Assembly (NCBI RefSeq): GCF_003390925.1
Contig: NZ_QUBS01000083.1
Location: 78,148 to 142,147, forward strand
DNA length: 64,000 bases
Origin: Trinickia diaoshuihuensis
Lineage (GTDB): Bacteria > Pseudomonadota > Gammaproteobacteria > Burkholderiales > Burkholderiaceae
Direction of reading: 5' to 3'
Below the pieces are notes generated by a model that had not been told where the DNA came from, did no database searches, and worked only from the letters and a program-made list of their open reading frames with translations. The position numbers and the translations under genes are program-made. Positions 40,595 to 51,229 of this stretch are shown here, piece by piece (positions within the stretch are counted from its first letter, which is position 1; every line of letters begins with the position of its first letter).

Positions 40595-43372
40595 ATGCCT
40601 GCAGAACGGAACCTGGAAGGTAAGACCCTCGTTTTGGTCGACGGATCAAGTTATCTCTATCGGGCCTACCATGCGATGCCTGACTTGCGCGGCCCCGACG
40701 GCGAGCCGACGGGAGCCATCTACGGCTTCATCAATATGTTGCGTCGCATGCGCAAGGAAGTCACGGCAGAGTATAGCGCGTGCGTCTTCGACGCAAAGGG
40801 CAAGACGTTCCGTGACGACTGGTATCCCGAGTACAAGGCGCATCGTCCGTCGATGCCGGAGGACTTGTCCAAGCAGATCGAGCCGATCCATTTCGCCGTG
40901 CGGGCGCTGGGCTGGCCGCTGCTGATGGTGGACGGCGTCGAGGCCGACGACGTTATCGGTACGCTCGCCGCCGCGGCCGAACGCGAGGGGATGAACGTCA
41001 TCGTCTCCACGGGCGATAAGGACTTGGCGCAGCTCGTGAGCGCGCACGTCAAGCTCGTCAATACGATGACGAACGAAACGCTCGACCGCGACGGCGTCAT
41101 CGCGAAGTTCGGCGTGCCGCCCGAACGCATCGTCGACTACCTTTCGCTGATCGGCGACACCGTCGATAACGTCCCCGGCGTCGAAAAATGCGGTCCGAAG
41201 ACGGCGGTCAAGTGGCTCGCGCAGTATGAAACGCTCGATGGCGTCGTGGCGCACGCGAGCGAGATCAAGGGCGTGGTCGGCGAGAACCTGCGCCGGGCGC
41301 TCGATTTCCTGCCGCTCGCGAAAAAGCTCGTGACGGTCGAGCGCGAATGCGATCTGACCGAGCACGTCGCCTCGATCGAGGAAACGTTGCCATCCCGTCC
41401 CGAATCGCCGCTCGAGTTGCGCGATTTGTTCATGCGGCACGGGTTCAAGACTTGGCTGCGCGAGGTCGAAGCGTTGATCGAGGGGGCGCAAGATGCCCAA
41501 GCCCAAGCGGGCGAAACCGAGCCCTCGGGCGTACTGGCTGCCGAGCCCGCGCCGAGGATCGCCCCTGAGCGCTGCTATGAAACGGTGCAAACGTGGGAGC
41601 ATTTCGACGCTTGGCTCGCCAAGATCGATGCGGCCGCATTGACCTCCTTCGATACGGAAACGACCTCGCTCGACCCGATGCAGGCCGAGATCGTCGGGAT
41701 TTCCATCTCGGTCGGCGCGGGGTGCGCGGCCTATATCCCGGTTGCGCATCGCGGACCCGATGCGCCCGTGCAGTTGCCGCGCGACGAGGTGCTGGCCAAA
41801 CTCAAGCCTTGGCTCGAAAGCCAGGACAAGAAAAAAGTGGGCCAGCATTTGAAGTACGACGAGCAGGTGCTCGCCAACCACGGTATCGAACTGAACGGTG
41901 TCGAACACGATACGTTGCTCGAGTCGTACGTGCTCGAATCGCATCGTCCGCACGACATGGACAGCCTTGCTTCGCGCCATCTCGGCGTCAAGACGATCAA
42001 GTACGAGGACGTGGCCGGCAAGGGCGCGCAGCAAATCGGTTTCGACGAGGTGCCGCTCGATAAAGCCGCCGAGTATGCGGCCGAAGATGCCGACGTCACG
42101 TTCCAACTGCACCAGGCGCTCTTTCCGCAAATCGAGCACGAGGCGGGTTTGCTGCACGTATATCGCGACATCGAGTTGCCGACGGCGCGCGTATTGCGCA
42201 AGATGGAGCGTAACGGCGTGCTGATCGACAGCGAGCGGCTGCGCCGTCAAAGCAGCGAGATCGCGGCTCGCCTCATCGAACTAGAAGGCGAGGCTTATGC
42301 GCTCGCGGGCGGTGAGTTCAATTTGGGTTCGCCCAAGCAAATCGGGCAGATCTTTTTCGAGCGGCTGCAGTTGCCCGTCGTCAAGAAAACGCCGAGCGGC
42401 GCGCCTTCGACCGACGAAGAGGTGCTCCAAAAGCTTGCCGAGGACTATCCGCTGCCGAAGCTGCTGCTCGAGCATCGCGGCTTGTCGAAACTGAAGTCCA
42501 CTTATACCGATAAGCTGCCGCGCATGGTCAACCCGAAGACGGGGCGAGTGCATACGAACTATGCGCAGGCGGTCGCGGTCACGGGACGGCTGGCATCGAA
42601 CGATCCGAATCTGCAAAATATCCCCGTGCGTACGGCAGAGGGCCGCAGGATCCGGGAAGCATTCATCGCGCCCGAGGGCAGCAAGATCGTGTCGGCCGAT
42701 TACTCGCAAATCGAGTTGCGCATCATGGCGCATATCTCGGGCGACGAATCGCTGTTGCGCGCGTTCGCTCAGGGGGAAGACATTCACCGCGCCACGGCGG
42801 CGGAGGTCTTCGGCGTGACGCCGCTCGAAGTGACGAGCGATCAGCGCCGCATCGCCAAGGTGATCAACTTCGGGTTGATCTACGGGATGAGTTCGTTCGG
42901 GCTCGCTTCGAACCTCGGTATCACGCGCGATGCGGCCAAGCTCTATATCGACCGGTATTTCGCGCGTTATCCTGGCGTGGCGCGCTACATGGACGAAACG
43001 CGCGGGAACGCGAAGATCAAAGGTTATGTCGAAACGGTCTTCGGGCGCCGGCTGTGGCTGCCCGAGATCAACGGCGGCAACGGCCCGCGCCGGCAAGCAG
43101 CCGAACGCGCGGCGATCAATGCGCCGATGCAAGGCACAGCCGCCGATCTCATCAAGATGTCGATGATTGCGGTGCAGGCATGGCTCGAACGCGAGCATGC
43201 CAAAAGCCGCATGGTCATGCAGGTGCACGACGAACTCGTGCTCGAAGTCCCCGACGACGAACTGTCCGTCGTACGCGAGAAACTGCCGCAATTGATGTGC
43301 GGCGTGGCGGCCCTGAAGGTGCCTCTCGTGGCGGAAGTCGGCGCGGGCGCGAATTGGGAGGAAGCGCATTGA
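40595..43372 (+). CDS. polA: DNA polymerase I
   Basis: 925 residues with all three domains: 5'-3' exonuclease (about 1-300, LVLVDGSSYLYRAYHAMPDL), 3'-5' proofreading domain (about 325-510, SFDTETTSLDPMQAE) and polymerase (motif A DYSQIELRIMAH, motif B RRIAKVINFGLIYGMSSFG, motif C MQVHDELVLEV). It fills gaps and removes RNA primers. The ATG at 40595 is preferred; an in-frame TTG at 40586 overlaps the divergent LOG gene. Confidence 0.98.
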   Translation: MPAERNLEGKTLVLVDGSSYLYRAYHAMPDLRGPDGEPTGAIYGFINMLRRMRKEVTAEYSACVFDAKGKTFRDDWYPEYKAHRPSMPEDLSKQIEPIHFAVRALGWPLLMVDGVEADDVIGTLAAAAEREGMNVIVSTGDKDLAQLVSAHVKLVNTMTNETLDRDGVIAKFGVPPERIVDYLSLIGDTVDNVPGVEKCGPKTAVKWLAQYETLDGVVAHASEIKGVVGENLRRALDFLPLAKKLVTVERECDLTEHVASIEETLPSRPESPLELRDLFMRHGFKTWLREVEALIEGAQDAQAQAGETEPSGVLAAEPAPRIAPERCYETVQTWEHFDAWLAKIDAAALTSFDTETTSLDPMQAEIVGISISVGAGCAAYIPVAHRGPDAPVQLPRDEVLAKLKPWLESQDKKKVGQHLKYDEQVLANHGIELNGVEHDTLLESYVLESHRPHDMDSLASRHLGVKTIKYEDVAGKGAQQIGFDEVPLDKAAEYAAEDADVTFQLHQALFPQIEHEAGLLHVYRDIELPTARVLRKMERNGVLIDSERLRRQSSEIAARLIELEGEAYALAGGEFNLGSPKQIGQIFFERLQLPVVKKTPSGAPSTDEEVLQKLAEDYPLPKLLLEHRGLSKLKSTYTDKLPRMVNPKTGRVHTNYAQAVAVTGRLASNDPNLQNIPVRTAEGRRIREAFIAPEGSKIVSADYSQIELRIMAHISGDESLLRAFAQGEDIHRATAAEVFGVTPLEVTSDQRRIAKVINFGLIYGMSSFGLASNLGITRDAAKLYIDRYFARYPGVARYMDETRGNAKIKGYVETVFGRRLWLPEINGGNGPRRQAAERAAINAPMQGTAADLIKMSMIAVQAWLEREHAKSRMVMQVHDELVLEVPDDELSVVREKLPQLMCGVAALKVPLVAEVGAGANWEEAH

Positions 43373-43522
43373 TGCGCTGATCCCGGCGCACATGGGCGTG
43401 CCCGTATGGCTCCAGTCAGCCCGGGCAAGCGTGCGTGAGCGCCGCTTCGCGGACAATGACCGAGGCCGCTCCCGACGAGCGGGTGACCGAACCGAATTAT
43501 CAACGGCATAGGGAGTATCGGC

Positions 43523-44869
43523 ATGCATCGATTTATCGTCGTGGGAGGAGGGGCGGGCGGGCTCGAATTGGCGACCCGCCTAGGCGATCGCTACGGCGCG
43601 CGGCGGGGAGAGCCGCCGCGCGCGCTCGTGACGCTCGTCGATCGGTATCCGACTCATATCTGGAAGCCCTTGCTGCATGAAGTGGCGGCGGGCAGTCTCG
43701 ATCCGTTCACGCAGGAGCTCGAATATCCGGCGCAGGCGCGCTGGCACGGCTTCGAGTTTCAACAAGGCGAACTGACCGGGCTCGATCGCGCGGCCAAACG
43801 CATCACGATCGCCCCGGTCATCGACGCCGACGGCGCCGAGATACTGCCGCGGCGCGAACTCCCGTACGACACACTCGTCATCGCGATCGGCAGCACCACG
43901 CATTTCTTCGGCGTGAATGGGGCGGCCGAACATTCGATCGCACTCGATACGGTCGCCCAGGCGGATCGATTCCGCAAGCGGCTTATCGCAGCATGCATGC
44001 GAGCCGAGCATCAGCCGCACGAGACGGTCGAATCGGGGCCGGGCACGTCGCCGGAAAGCGAGCCGCGCATCCAAGTGGCGATCGTCGGCGGCGGTGCGAC
44101 GGGGGTCGAGCTGTCGGCCGAATTGCGCAATACGGCGCAGGTGCTCTCGGCCTACGGTTTGCATAAGCTCGATCCCCGCCACGACGTCGGCATCGTTCTT
44201 ATCGAAGCAGGTCCGCGCATTCTGCCGGCGCTGCAAGAGCGCGTATCGAGCGCGACGGCGGAGCTGCTGCGCAAGCTCGGCGTGAAGCTCATGATCGGAG
44301 AGACGGTGGCCGAGGTCGCGCCGGGCATCGTGCGCACCGCGAGCGGGAAGATCGTGCGCGCCGATCTGACGGTATGGGCGGCCGGTATCAAGGCGCCGCC
44401 CGTCTTGAGCCAATTGGACGGGTTGACCGTCAACCGCCTCGGGCAGTTGAGCGTGCGCCGTACGCTGCAGACGGAGAACGATGACGATATCTTCGCGCTC
44501 GGCGACTGCGCCGCCTGCCCGTGGCCGGGCAACGAACGCAACGTGCCGCCGCGGGCCCAAGCGGCGCATCAGCAGGCAAGCTTCCTGTTGAAGGCGTTAT
44601 CGAGGCGGCTCGAAGGCAAGCCGTTGCCCGAGTTTACGTACCGCGATTTCGGCTCGCTCGTCTCGCTCGGCCACTTCAGCGCGGTGGGCAACCTCATGGG
44701 CGGCCTGATCGGCGGAAGTATGCTCATCGAGGGCTTGTTCGCTCGCTTTATGTATATGTCGCTGTATCGGCTGCATATCGCGGCGCTCCATGGCTATCCG
44801 CGAATGATGCTCGATACGGTCGCGCATTGGCTGCGGCGCACGACGCTGCCTCGCGTCAAGCTGCATTAG
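43523..44869 (+). CDS. ndh: type II NADH dehydrogenase (NDH-2)
   Basis: 448 residues. The FAD-binding start FIVVGGGAGGLELATRLG, the NADH site VAIVGGGATGVELSAELRNT and IFALGDCAACP are diagnostic. The C-terminus has an amphipathic membrane-binding segment. It oxidises NADH and reduces quinone without proton pumping. A hydrophilic insert (HQPHETVESGPGTSPESEP) precedes the NADH domain. GGGAG precedes the ATG. Confidence 0.93.
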   Translation: MHRFIVVGGGAGGLELATRLGDRYGARRGEPPRALVTLVDRYPTHIWKPLLHEVAAGSLDPFTQELEYPAQARWHGFEFQQGELTGLDRAAKRITIAPVIDADGAEILPRRELPYDTLVIAIGSTTHFFGVNGAAEHSIALDTVAQADRFRKRLIAACMRAEHQPHETVESGPGTSPESEPRIQVAIVGGGATGVELSAELRNTAQVLSAYGLHKLDPRHDVGIVLIEAGPRILPALQERVSSATAELLRKLGVKLMIGETVAEVAPGIVRTASGKIVRADLTVWAAGIKAPPVLSQLDGLTVNRLGQLSVRRTLQTENDDDIFALGDCAACPWPGNERNVPPRAQAAHQQASFLLKALSRRLEGKPLPEFTYRDFGSLVSLGHFSAVGNLMGGLIGGSMLIEGLFARFMYMSLYRLHIAALHGYPRMMLDTVAHWLRRTTLPRVKLH

Positions 44870-44991
44870 GCTTCTTTCGGTCCGAATCGATGCTTATCGG
44901 TTCGACCGGGGAGCGCCGACCGAATAGGCTCTGTGGTTTTAGTTGAAGTCGGGTGCCCGCCGAGCGGCGGCCGCCCGATTACGCCAATGCC

Positions 44992-45543
44992 ATGAGCCAT
45001 CCTGCCCTTGCTACCCATATGGTCTCGTTTCTCGACGGCGAAACGGGCAATAACGCGTTGGGCTACTGCACCAGCACCTCTCGCGACCCGAGTCGCCCGA
45101 CTACCCTGATACCGCTTGGCGCTGCTTGGTCGAGATGGGCGCTCAGGGGGACGCGGGTTGCCGTCAAATGGCTGAAGCTTGCCGGTCAGCCGGAGTTCTT
45201 GCATGAGCTCGACGGAGAGACCTCCACGACGACCAGGCTGCCGCGGCGCTTGCTTCAGCGCTCGGAGGCGGATCTCGTCACCGTTCGCACGTCGCTGAGC
45301 GATCATAGTTTTCCGACCGTCGCACTCCACTATGGAAGCGCATCGGCCTTTACGGGCAATTTCATTACCGTCAAAGCGCTCGGCCGATGGCAATGCAATC
45401 TGCCGGCCGGCGCGGCCGTGCGGATCATCGATTTGAGCGCACCGGGCGACAGGATCAAAAACGGTGTGTTCGGCTCCCAATCGTCGGTGGCGAAAAACAC
45501 CTCGGGAGCGGTACTGTTCTTGAAAGACACACCCGGAGGGTAG
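44992..45543 (+). CDS. hypothetical protein
   Basis: 183 residues from the ATG 44992 (a GTG at 44953 would add 13). Third codon positions are mostly G/C as in neighbouring genes, which supports coding on this strand. No domain is recognised. The C-terminal half, with many short strands (FPTVALHYGSASAFTGNFIT, VRIIDLSAPGDRIKNGVFGS), suggests a beta-rich fold. No signal peptide. A long antisense frame at 44866-45480 competes but has worse codon use and residue composition. Confidence 0.45.
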   Translation: MSHPALATHMVSFLDGETGNNALGYCTSTSRDPSRPTTLIPLGAAWSRWALRGTRVAVKWLKLAGQPEFLHELDGETSTTTRLPRRLLQRSEADLVTVRTSLSDHSFPTVALHYGSASAFTGNFITVKALGRWQCNLPAGAAVRIIDLSAPGDRIKNGVFGSQSSVAKNTSGAVLFLKDTPGG

Positions 45544-45630
45544 GCCGTATCGAGCGGCGGTATGCGAAGCACATGGCGTGACGCCGCGCGGACGGCCGGA
45601 GCCCGTCCGCGCGCGCGATCGATGGCGCTG

Positions 45631-46503
45631 TTACGGATTCGGTCCCGTGGCGACCGGCCGCGACGGATCGGCGCACCACTCGCTCCATGAGCCCGCGTAG
45701 AGCGCGGGGCCGTGCAAGCCGGCCACTTCCATGGCGAGCGCATTGTGGCAGGCGGTCACGCCCGAGCCGCATTGGAGTACCACGTGTTCCGGTTGCTTCT
45801 GTCCGATGATCGCACTGAACTCGTCACGCAACGTATGCGCCGACTTGAAGCGGCCGTCGGCCGTCAAGTTGTCTTTGAAGAAGCGATTGAGCGCGCCGGG
45901 GATATGACCCGCGACAGGATCGATCGTCTCGTTCTCGCCGCGATAGCGGTCGGGGGAGCGCGCATCGACGACGATCTGCTCCCCGCCCTTTATGTTCGCG
46001 AGCAGATGCTGCGCATCGACGGTCACGGCAAGGGGGGCGGCGGCTTTGAACTCGCCCGGCGTCGCGGCGGGCGGCATGGCCGTCTCGAGCCGCTGACCGG
46101 CGGCCTGCCAGGCTTGCAAGCCGCCGTCCAGCACGGCGACGGAGTCGTGCCCGAGCCAGCGCAGCAGCCACCACAGGCGCGCCGCGTAAGCACCGCCTTG
46201 CGCGTCGTAGGCGACGACCTGTTGCTGCTGCTTCAGGCCCTGCGCTACCAGCGTGGCGACGAGCGCGTCGCGCTCGGGCAGGGGATGGCGGCCGTTTTTG
46301 CCGGTCTTGGCGCCCGAAAGATCGCGGTCGAGGTGCAGATAGCGGGCACCGGCGATATGCCCCGCGGCATAGGCGCGCTCTCCGGCGGAGGGGTCGGCCA
46401 AATCGAAACTGCAGTCGAACAGGAGCACGCTGCCCGGCGCGGCGGACAGGCGTTCGGCCAGATTGTCGGCCGAGATCAGCGTGGTGTAGTGCGTGTGCGG
46501 CAT
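45631..46503 (-). CDS. sseA: 3-mercaptopyruvate sulfurtransferase (tandem rhodanese)
   Basis: 290 residues, two rhodanese domains. The active loop CGSGVTACHNALAMEVAG is the mercaptopyruvate-type CG[S/T]GVTA. GHIAGARYLHLDRDLSG and GHIPGALNRFFKDNLTADGR are the paired substrate-side motifs. It transfers sulfur to cyanide or thiols. Likely monocistronic. Confidence 0.94.
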   Translation of the reverse strand: MPHTHYTTLISADNLAERLSAAPGSVLLFDCSFDLADPSAGERAYAAGHIAGARYLHLDRDLSGAKTGKNGRHPLPERDALVATLVAQGLKQQQQVVAYDAQGGAYAARLWWLLRWLGHDSVAVLDGGLQAWQAAGQRLETAMPPAATPGEFKAAAPLAVTVDAQHLLANIKGGEQIVVDARSPDRYRGENETIDPVAGHIPGALNRFFKDNLTADGRFKSAHTLRDEFSAIIGQKQPEHVVLQCGSGVTACHNALAMEVAGLHGPALYAGSWSEWCADPSRPVATGPNP

Positions 46504-46562
46504 GATTGGACTCCTCGTTGGCGAGCACGCGCTCGCGCATGGACGGCGGATGATTGCAGTCT

Positions 46563-46607
46563 AAACAAAAAGACGGGCAAGAGGCATGTTTGCCGTCTTG
46601 CCCGTCT
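46563..46607 (-). terminator. Rho-independent terminator after the Rieske oxygenase gene
   Basis: AGACGGGCAAG (46571-46581) pairs perfectly with CTTGCCCGTCT (46597-46607). Read on the minus strand the 11-bp hairpin is followed by TTTTGTTT. Confidence 0.85.
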
Positions 46608-46636
46608 CGAAGCTCGGCGGTGCAACCGCCGGGCCG

Positions 46637-47743
46637 TTAGATCTCGCCGAGTTCGCGCCGCAAAAATTCGTGGAAATGCTGCATCCCGTCTTCCATGGGG
46701 CTTTGGTACGGGCCGACTTGCGATTCGCCGCGTTCCAGCAGTGCGAGACGGCCCGCGTCCATGCGTTCGCCGATTTCGTCGTCCTCGCGCGCCGTTTCCA
46801 TGTAGGCGGCGCGCTCGGCTTCGACGAATTCGCGCTCGAACAGCGCGATTTCCTCAGGGTAGTAGAACTCGACGATATTCGTCGTCTTGCGCGGGCCGCG
46901 CGGAATCAGCCACGAGACGACGAGCACGTGCGGGTACCACTCGATCATGAGCCCCGGATAGTAGACCATCCAGATCGCCCCATACTCGGGCGGAGCCCCG
47001 TCGCGCATCCGCAGCACCTCGTCGTGCCACTTGCGGTAGGTCGGGCTGCCGGCCTTGGCTAGACCATTGTGCACGCCCACCGTCTGGACGCTGTACCACT
47101 CGCCGAACTCCCAAGTCAGATCGTCGCAATTGACGAAGCTGCCGAGGCCCGGATGGAACGGCACGACGTGGTAGTCCTCGAGGTACACCTCGATGAACGT
47201 CTTCCAGTTGTAGTTGCACTCGTGCACTTCGACGTGATCGAACATGTAGCTCGAAAAGTCGAAATGGTGCTGCGTGCCGAGCTTGGCCAGATCCTTCGCG
47301 ACGTCGCGGCCCTGCGTTTCGAACAGCAGCCCGTGCCAGTTCTGCAGCTTGGTTGCGCCGAGGTTCAGGCATGGGTTATCCGCGAAGTGCGGTGCGCCGA
47401 GCAACTCGCCTTCGAGGTTGTAGGTCCAGCGGTGCAGCGGACAGACGATGTTTTCGGCCTGGCCGCGCCCGTTCAACATGATCGCCTGCCGGTGACGACA
47501 GACGTTCGACAGCAGCTCCACCTGCGAACGGTGGTTGCGCACGAGTACGCGCCCCTCGTTTTCGCTTGGCAGTGCGAAATAATTCCCCGCTTCGGGCACC
47601 ATCAACTCATGCCCGACGTAACGAGGACCCTTCTTGAAAAGTGTTTCGATTTCTCGCGCCAGGAGCGCTTCGTCGAAGTAAGCCGTGACCGGCAGCTGGC
47701 TCGAAATGGCCTTGAGCTGCAATGCAGTGCTCAGATTGGACAT
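46637..47743 (-). CDS. Rieske non-heme iron oxygenase, alpha subunit-like
   Basis: 368 residues from the ATG 47743. The Rieske [2Fe-2S] ligands are Cys82, His84, Cys101 and His104 (VCRHRQ, VCPLHRW). The mononuclear iron site is in FIEVYLEDYHVVPFH. No reductase or ferredoxin gene is adjacent, so partners are unknown. The natural substrate is not inferable; related proteins range from aromatic-ring dioxygenases to choline or carnitine monooxygenases. It diverges from xseB. Confidence 0.9.
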   Translation of the reverse strand: MSNLSTALQLKAISSQLPVTAYFDEALLAREIETLFKKGPRYVGHELMVPEAGNYFALPSENEGRVLVRNHRSQVELLSNVCRHRQAIMLNGRGQAENIVCPLHRWTYNLEGELLGAPHFADNPCLNLGATKLQNWHGLLFETQGRDVAKDLAKLGTQHHFDFSSYMFDHVEVHECNYNWKTFIEVYLEDYHVVPFHPGLGSFVNCDDLTWEFGEWYSVQTVGVHNGLAKAGSPTYRKWHDEVLRMRDGAPPEYGAIWMVYYPGLMIEWYPHVLVVSWLIPRGPRKTTNIVEFYYPEEIALFEREFVEAERAAYMETAREDDEIGERMDAGRLALLERGESQVGPYQSPMEDGMQHFHEFLRRELGEI

Positions 47744-48022
47744 TCCCACTCCCGATGAAAACGTGAAAGCAGCGAACAACCCAACCATCGAAGATTCGAT
47801 TTAGGGAACCGGCGATTATACCCTTTCCCCCTCGCTTGGGGCGCTTAAGTGCATGATTTGGGTCAAAAAACCGGAGCAAGAAGCAATCCTCGGCGCTGGG
47901 GGCGAGGTGCGACTGTTGTTTTTTGCCCCTCGTTCGAGGGGACATGCAAGCTGGCGTATGGCTCGGGTTCGGCGCTTTTGCCGTAGAATGTCCGACTTGT
48001 TTTTAATTTCACCCCGATCCCG

Positions 48023-48325
48023 ATGGCGAAGACAGCACCCGAAGGCGCGGCCGCGCCCGTGTCCGGCGGCGAACCAGGGGACTCGGCGCTGCCCCAGAAC
48101 TATGAAGCAGCGGTGGCCGAGTTGGAAGAGCTGGTTTCCCGAATGGAAAGCGGCGCCCTAAGCCTCGAGGAATCGCTGGCTGCGTACCGGCGCGGTGCGG
48201 CCCTCGTGGCGTTTTGTCAGCAGCAGTTGGAAAACGTGGAGCAGCAGGTGCGCGTTCTCGACGGCGAGACGCTCAAGCCGTTGCCCACCGGTACCGCTCC
48301 CGCGGACAGCGGAGACGACCTATGA
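48023..48325 (+). CDS. xseB: exodeoxyribonuclease VII small subunit
   Basis: 100 residues. [40 protein letters not shown] is the XseB helical hairpin. The N-terminal 30 residues are an Ala/Gly/Pro-rich tail. The stop overlaps ispA (ATGA), the usual xseB-ispA-dxs arrangement. Confidence 0.96.
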   Translation: MAKTAPEGAAAPVSGGEPGDSALPQNYEAAVAELEELVSRMESGALSLEESLAAYRRGAALVAFCQQQLENVEQQVRVLDGETLKPLPTGTAPADSGDDL

Positions 48326-49206
48326 CTTTTGAAGATTGGATGCGCGCGGTGCTCGCGCGCGTCGAAGCAGCTCTCGACCGTTATCTGCCGGCTGCGGCCG
48401 TCGAGCCGGCACGCCTGCATGAAGCGATGCGCTACGCGGTGCTCGGCGGCGGCAAGCGGGTCCGGCCGCTCCTCGTGCACGCCGCCGGCGAGCTGACGGG
48501 CGCCCGGCCCGAAGCCGTCGAAGCGGCCTCCGCCGCGCTCGAGATGATTCACGTCTATTCGCTCGTGCACGACGACATGCCGTGCATGGACGACGACGCC
48601 TTGCGCCGCGGCAAGCCGACGGTGCACGTTCAGTACGACGAAGCGACGGCGCTGCTCGTGGGCGATGCCTTGCAGTCGCAGGCATTCATCGTGCTGACCG
48701 ACGAAACGGCTTTGGACACGCGCGCGCAAGCCGCGCTCGTGCGCGAGCTGGCCGTGGCGAGCGGCTCGCTCGGCATGGCCGGCGGCCAAGCGATCGATTT
48801 GGCGAGCGTGGGGTTGACCCTCACTCGCACGCAACTCGAAACGATGCATCGGATGAAGACGGGCGCCTTGCTGCGCGCGTCGGTTCGCATGGGGGCGCTG
48901 GCGGGGACAGCGCCCGACGCGGACGTGTTGCGTGCCCTCGATGCCTACGCGGCGGCCGTGGGGCTCGCATTCCAGGTCGTCGACGACATTCTCGACGTCA
49001 CGACCGATTCCGCAACGCTCGGCAAGACGGCGGGCAAGGACGCGAAGGACGGCAAGCCGACCTACGTGTCGATTATCGGGCTCGATGCCTCTCGTGCATT
49101 GGCGGCGCAATTGCGCCGCGACGCGCAAGATGCGCTCGCGCCTTTCGGTGAGCGTGCCCGGCGCCTGGCAGAGCTTGCCGACCTGGTGGTGAACCGGGTG
49201 AGTTGA
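48322..49206 (+). CDS. ispA: (2E,6E)-farnesyl diphosphate synthase
   Basis: 294 residues. First Asp-rich motif [19 protein letters not shown], with the short-chain type spacing DDxxxxD; second motif [11 protein letters not shown]. It condenses IPP with DMAPP and GPP to FPP, the precursor of ubiquinone and bactoprenol. It is translationally coupled to xseB and lies upstream of dxs, so the isoprenoid genes are cotranscribed. Confidence 0.96.
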   Translation: MTFEDWMRAVLARVEAALDRYLPAAAVEPARLHEAMRYAVLGGGKRVRPLLVHAAGELTGARPEAVEAASAALEMIHVYSLVHDDMPCMDDDALRRGKPTVHVQYDEATALLVGDALQSQAFIVLTDETALDTRAQAALVRELAVASGSLGMAGGQAIDLASVGLTLTRTQLETMHRMKTGALLRASVRMGALAGTAPDADVLRALDAYAAAVGLAFQVVDDILDVTTDSATLGKTAGKDAKDGKPTYVSIIGLDASRALAAQLRRDAQDALAPFGERARRLAELADLVVNRVS

Positions 49207-49288
49207 ACGCGAAGCCCGCTGGCGCGCTTTGGCCTCGAGCAGCGTGAGAGAAAAGCGGGCGCGTAACTTTTCCTACAATGGAACGACG

Positions 49289-51187
49289 ATGTACGACTTG
49301 TTGAAAACCATCGACGACCCGGCGGACTTGCGCCGCCTCGACCGCCGTCAATTGAAGCCGCTTGCCGACGAGCTGCGTGCGTTCGTGCTCGATAGCGTCT
49401 CGCAGACGGGCGGGCATTTGTCGTCGAATCTCGGCACCGTCGAGCTGACGATCGCCTTGCACTACGTATTCGATACGCCGCACGATCGAATCGTTTGGGA
49501 CGTCGGCCATCAGACCTATCCTCATAAGATTCTGACGGGACGCCGCGACCGGATGCCCACGCTGCGCCAACGCGGCGGCATCTCGGGCTTCCCGCGCCGT
49601 AGCGAATCGCAGTACGACACGTTCGGCACCGCTCACTCGAGCACCTCGATCTCGGCGGCGCTCGGCATGGCGATCGCGAGCAAGCTCGAAGGGATCGACC
49701 GCTTCTCGATCGCCGTGATCGGCGACGGGGCGATGACGGCCGGCATGGCGTTCGAGGCGATGAACAACGCCGGCGTATGCGACGACGTGCCGCTGCTCGT
49801 GATCCTCAACGACAACGACATGTCGATTTCGCCGCCTGTCGGCGCGCTCAACCGGCATTTGGCGCGGTTGATGTCGGGCCGCTTCTATGCGGCTGCCCGC
49901 GCCGGGGTGGAGCGCGTGTTGCGCGTTGCGCCGCCGATGCTCGAATTGGCTCGTAAGCTCGAAGAGCATGCCAAGGGCATGGTCGTGCCGGCCACGCTGT
50001 TCGAGGAGTTCGGCTTCAACTACATCGGGCCGATCGACGGCCACGACCTCGATTCGCTGATTCCCACGCTGCAAAACATCCGCGAGTTGCGCGGTCCGCA
50101 GTTCTTGCACGTGGTGACGAAGAAGGGCCAAGGCTACAAACTGGCCGAAGCCGATCCGGTGCTGTATCACGGCCCGGGCAAGTTCAATCCGGCCGAGGGT
50201 ATCAAGCCGAGCACGTCGCCGTCGAAGAAGACGTATACGCAAGTGTTCGGCGAATGGTTGTGCGATGCGGCCGAACTCGATTCGAGCGTCGTCGGCATCA
50301 CGCCGGCCATGCGCGAAGGCTCGGGCATGGTCGAGTTCGAAAAGCGCTTCCCCGATCGCTATTACGACGTGGGCATCGCCGAACAGCATGCCGTCACGTT
50401 CGCGGGCGGCTTGGCGACGGAAGGGCTCAAGCCTGTCGTCGCGATCTACTCGACGTTCCTGCAGCGCGCCTACGATCAGTTGATTCACGACGTGGCCTTG
50501 CAGAACCTGCCCGTCGTCTTCGCGATCGACCGTGCGGGGCTGGTGGGCGCCGACGGTGCGACGCACGCGGGTGCATACGATCTGGCGTTCCTGCGCTGTA
50601 TTCCGAACATGACGGTGATGGTGCCGGCCGACGAAAACGAGTGCCGCCAGATGCTGTACACGGCGCTGCAGCAGCCGAATCCCACGGCCGTGCGGTATCC
50701 GCGCGGCGCGGGCACGGGCGTGGCGACGGTCAAGCAGATGACGGCGCTGCCGGTCGGCCGCGGCGAAATCCGCCGCGAATCGACGGCCCCGAAGGGCAGC
50801 CGCATCGCCATCTTGGCGTTCGGCACCATGGTCGCACCGGCGCTGGCCGCGGCTGAGGCGCTCGACGCCACGGTCGCGAACATGCGCTTCGTCAAACCGA
50901 TCGACGCCGAACTCTTGCGCGAGCTTGCGCAGACGCACGATGCGCTCGTGACGATCGAGGAAGGCTGCATCATGGGCGGCGCGGGCTCGGCATGCGTCGA
51001 ATCCCTCCTTGCCGATGGGGTTGTTCGCCCCGTACTACAATTGGGCCTGCCCGACAGCTTCATCGATCATGGCGATCCGGCCAAGCTGTTGGCGGAATGC
51101 GGCCTCGATAGCGCGGGCATCGAAAAATCGATTCGCGCGCGTTTTCTCGAGCCGGCGGCCAAGCTGGCGGCCCAACGCGTCGCTTGA
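49289..51187 (+). CDS. dxs: 1-deoxy-D-xylulose-5-phosphate synthase
   Basis: 632 residues. The TPP-binding motif [20 protein letters not shown]...NDNDMSIS, the His of GHQTYPHKI and the C-terminal transketolase domain ([20 protein letters not shown]) are complete. It is the first enzyme of the MEP pathway. The ATG at 49289 matches the family start [17 protein letters not shown]; upstream in-frame codons to 49229 are rejected. Confidence 0.97.
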   Translation: MYDLLKTIDDPADLRRLDRRQLKPLADELRAFVLDSVSQTGGHLSSNLGTVELTIALHYVFDTPHDRIVWDVGHQTYPHKILTGRRDRMPTLRQRGGISGFPRRSESQYDTFGTAHSSTSISAALGMAIASKLEGIDRFSIAVIGDGAMTAGMAFEAMNNAGVCDDVPLLVILNDNDMSISPPVGALNRHLARLMSGRFYAAARAGVERVLRVAPPMLELARKLEEHAKGMVVPATLFEEFGFNYIGPIDGHDLDSLIPTLQNIRELRGPQFLHVVTKKGQGYKLAEADPVLYHGPGKFNPAEGIKPSTSPSKKTYTQVFGEWLCDAAELDSSVVGITPAMREGSGMVEFEKRFPDRYYDVGIAEQHAVTFAGGLATEGLKPVVAIYSTFLQRAYDQLIHDVALQNLPVVFAIDRAGLVGADGATHAGAYDLAFLRCIPNMTVMVPADENECRQMLYTALQQPNPTAVRYPRGAGTGVATVKQMTALPVGRGEIRRESTAPKGSRIAILAFGTMVAPALAAAEALDATVANMRFVKPIDAELLRELAQTHDALVTIEEGCIMGGAGSACVESLLADGVVRPVLQLGLPDSFIDHGDPAKLLAECGLDSAGIEKSIRARFLEPAAKLAAQRVA

Positions 51188-51229
51188 TCCCGTGCCGGCC
51201 GCTTAAGCGGCCGCACGCGATGGATGCAT

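Noticed and set aside
44866..45480. 204-codon minus-strand frame opposite the hypothetical gene
   Set aside because: Arg/Gly/Pro-rich product typical of antisense frames, and poorer codon use than the plus frame.
49073..50938. 621-codon minus-strand frame across dxs
   Set aside because: Antisense shadow of a certain gene, with low-complexity Arg-rich translation.
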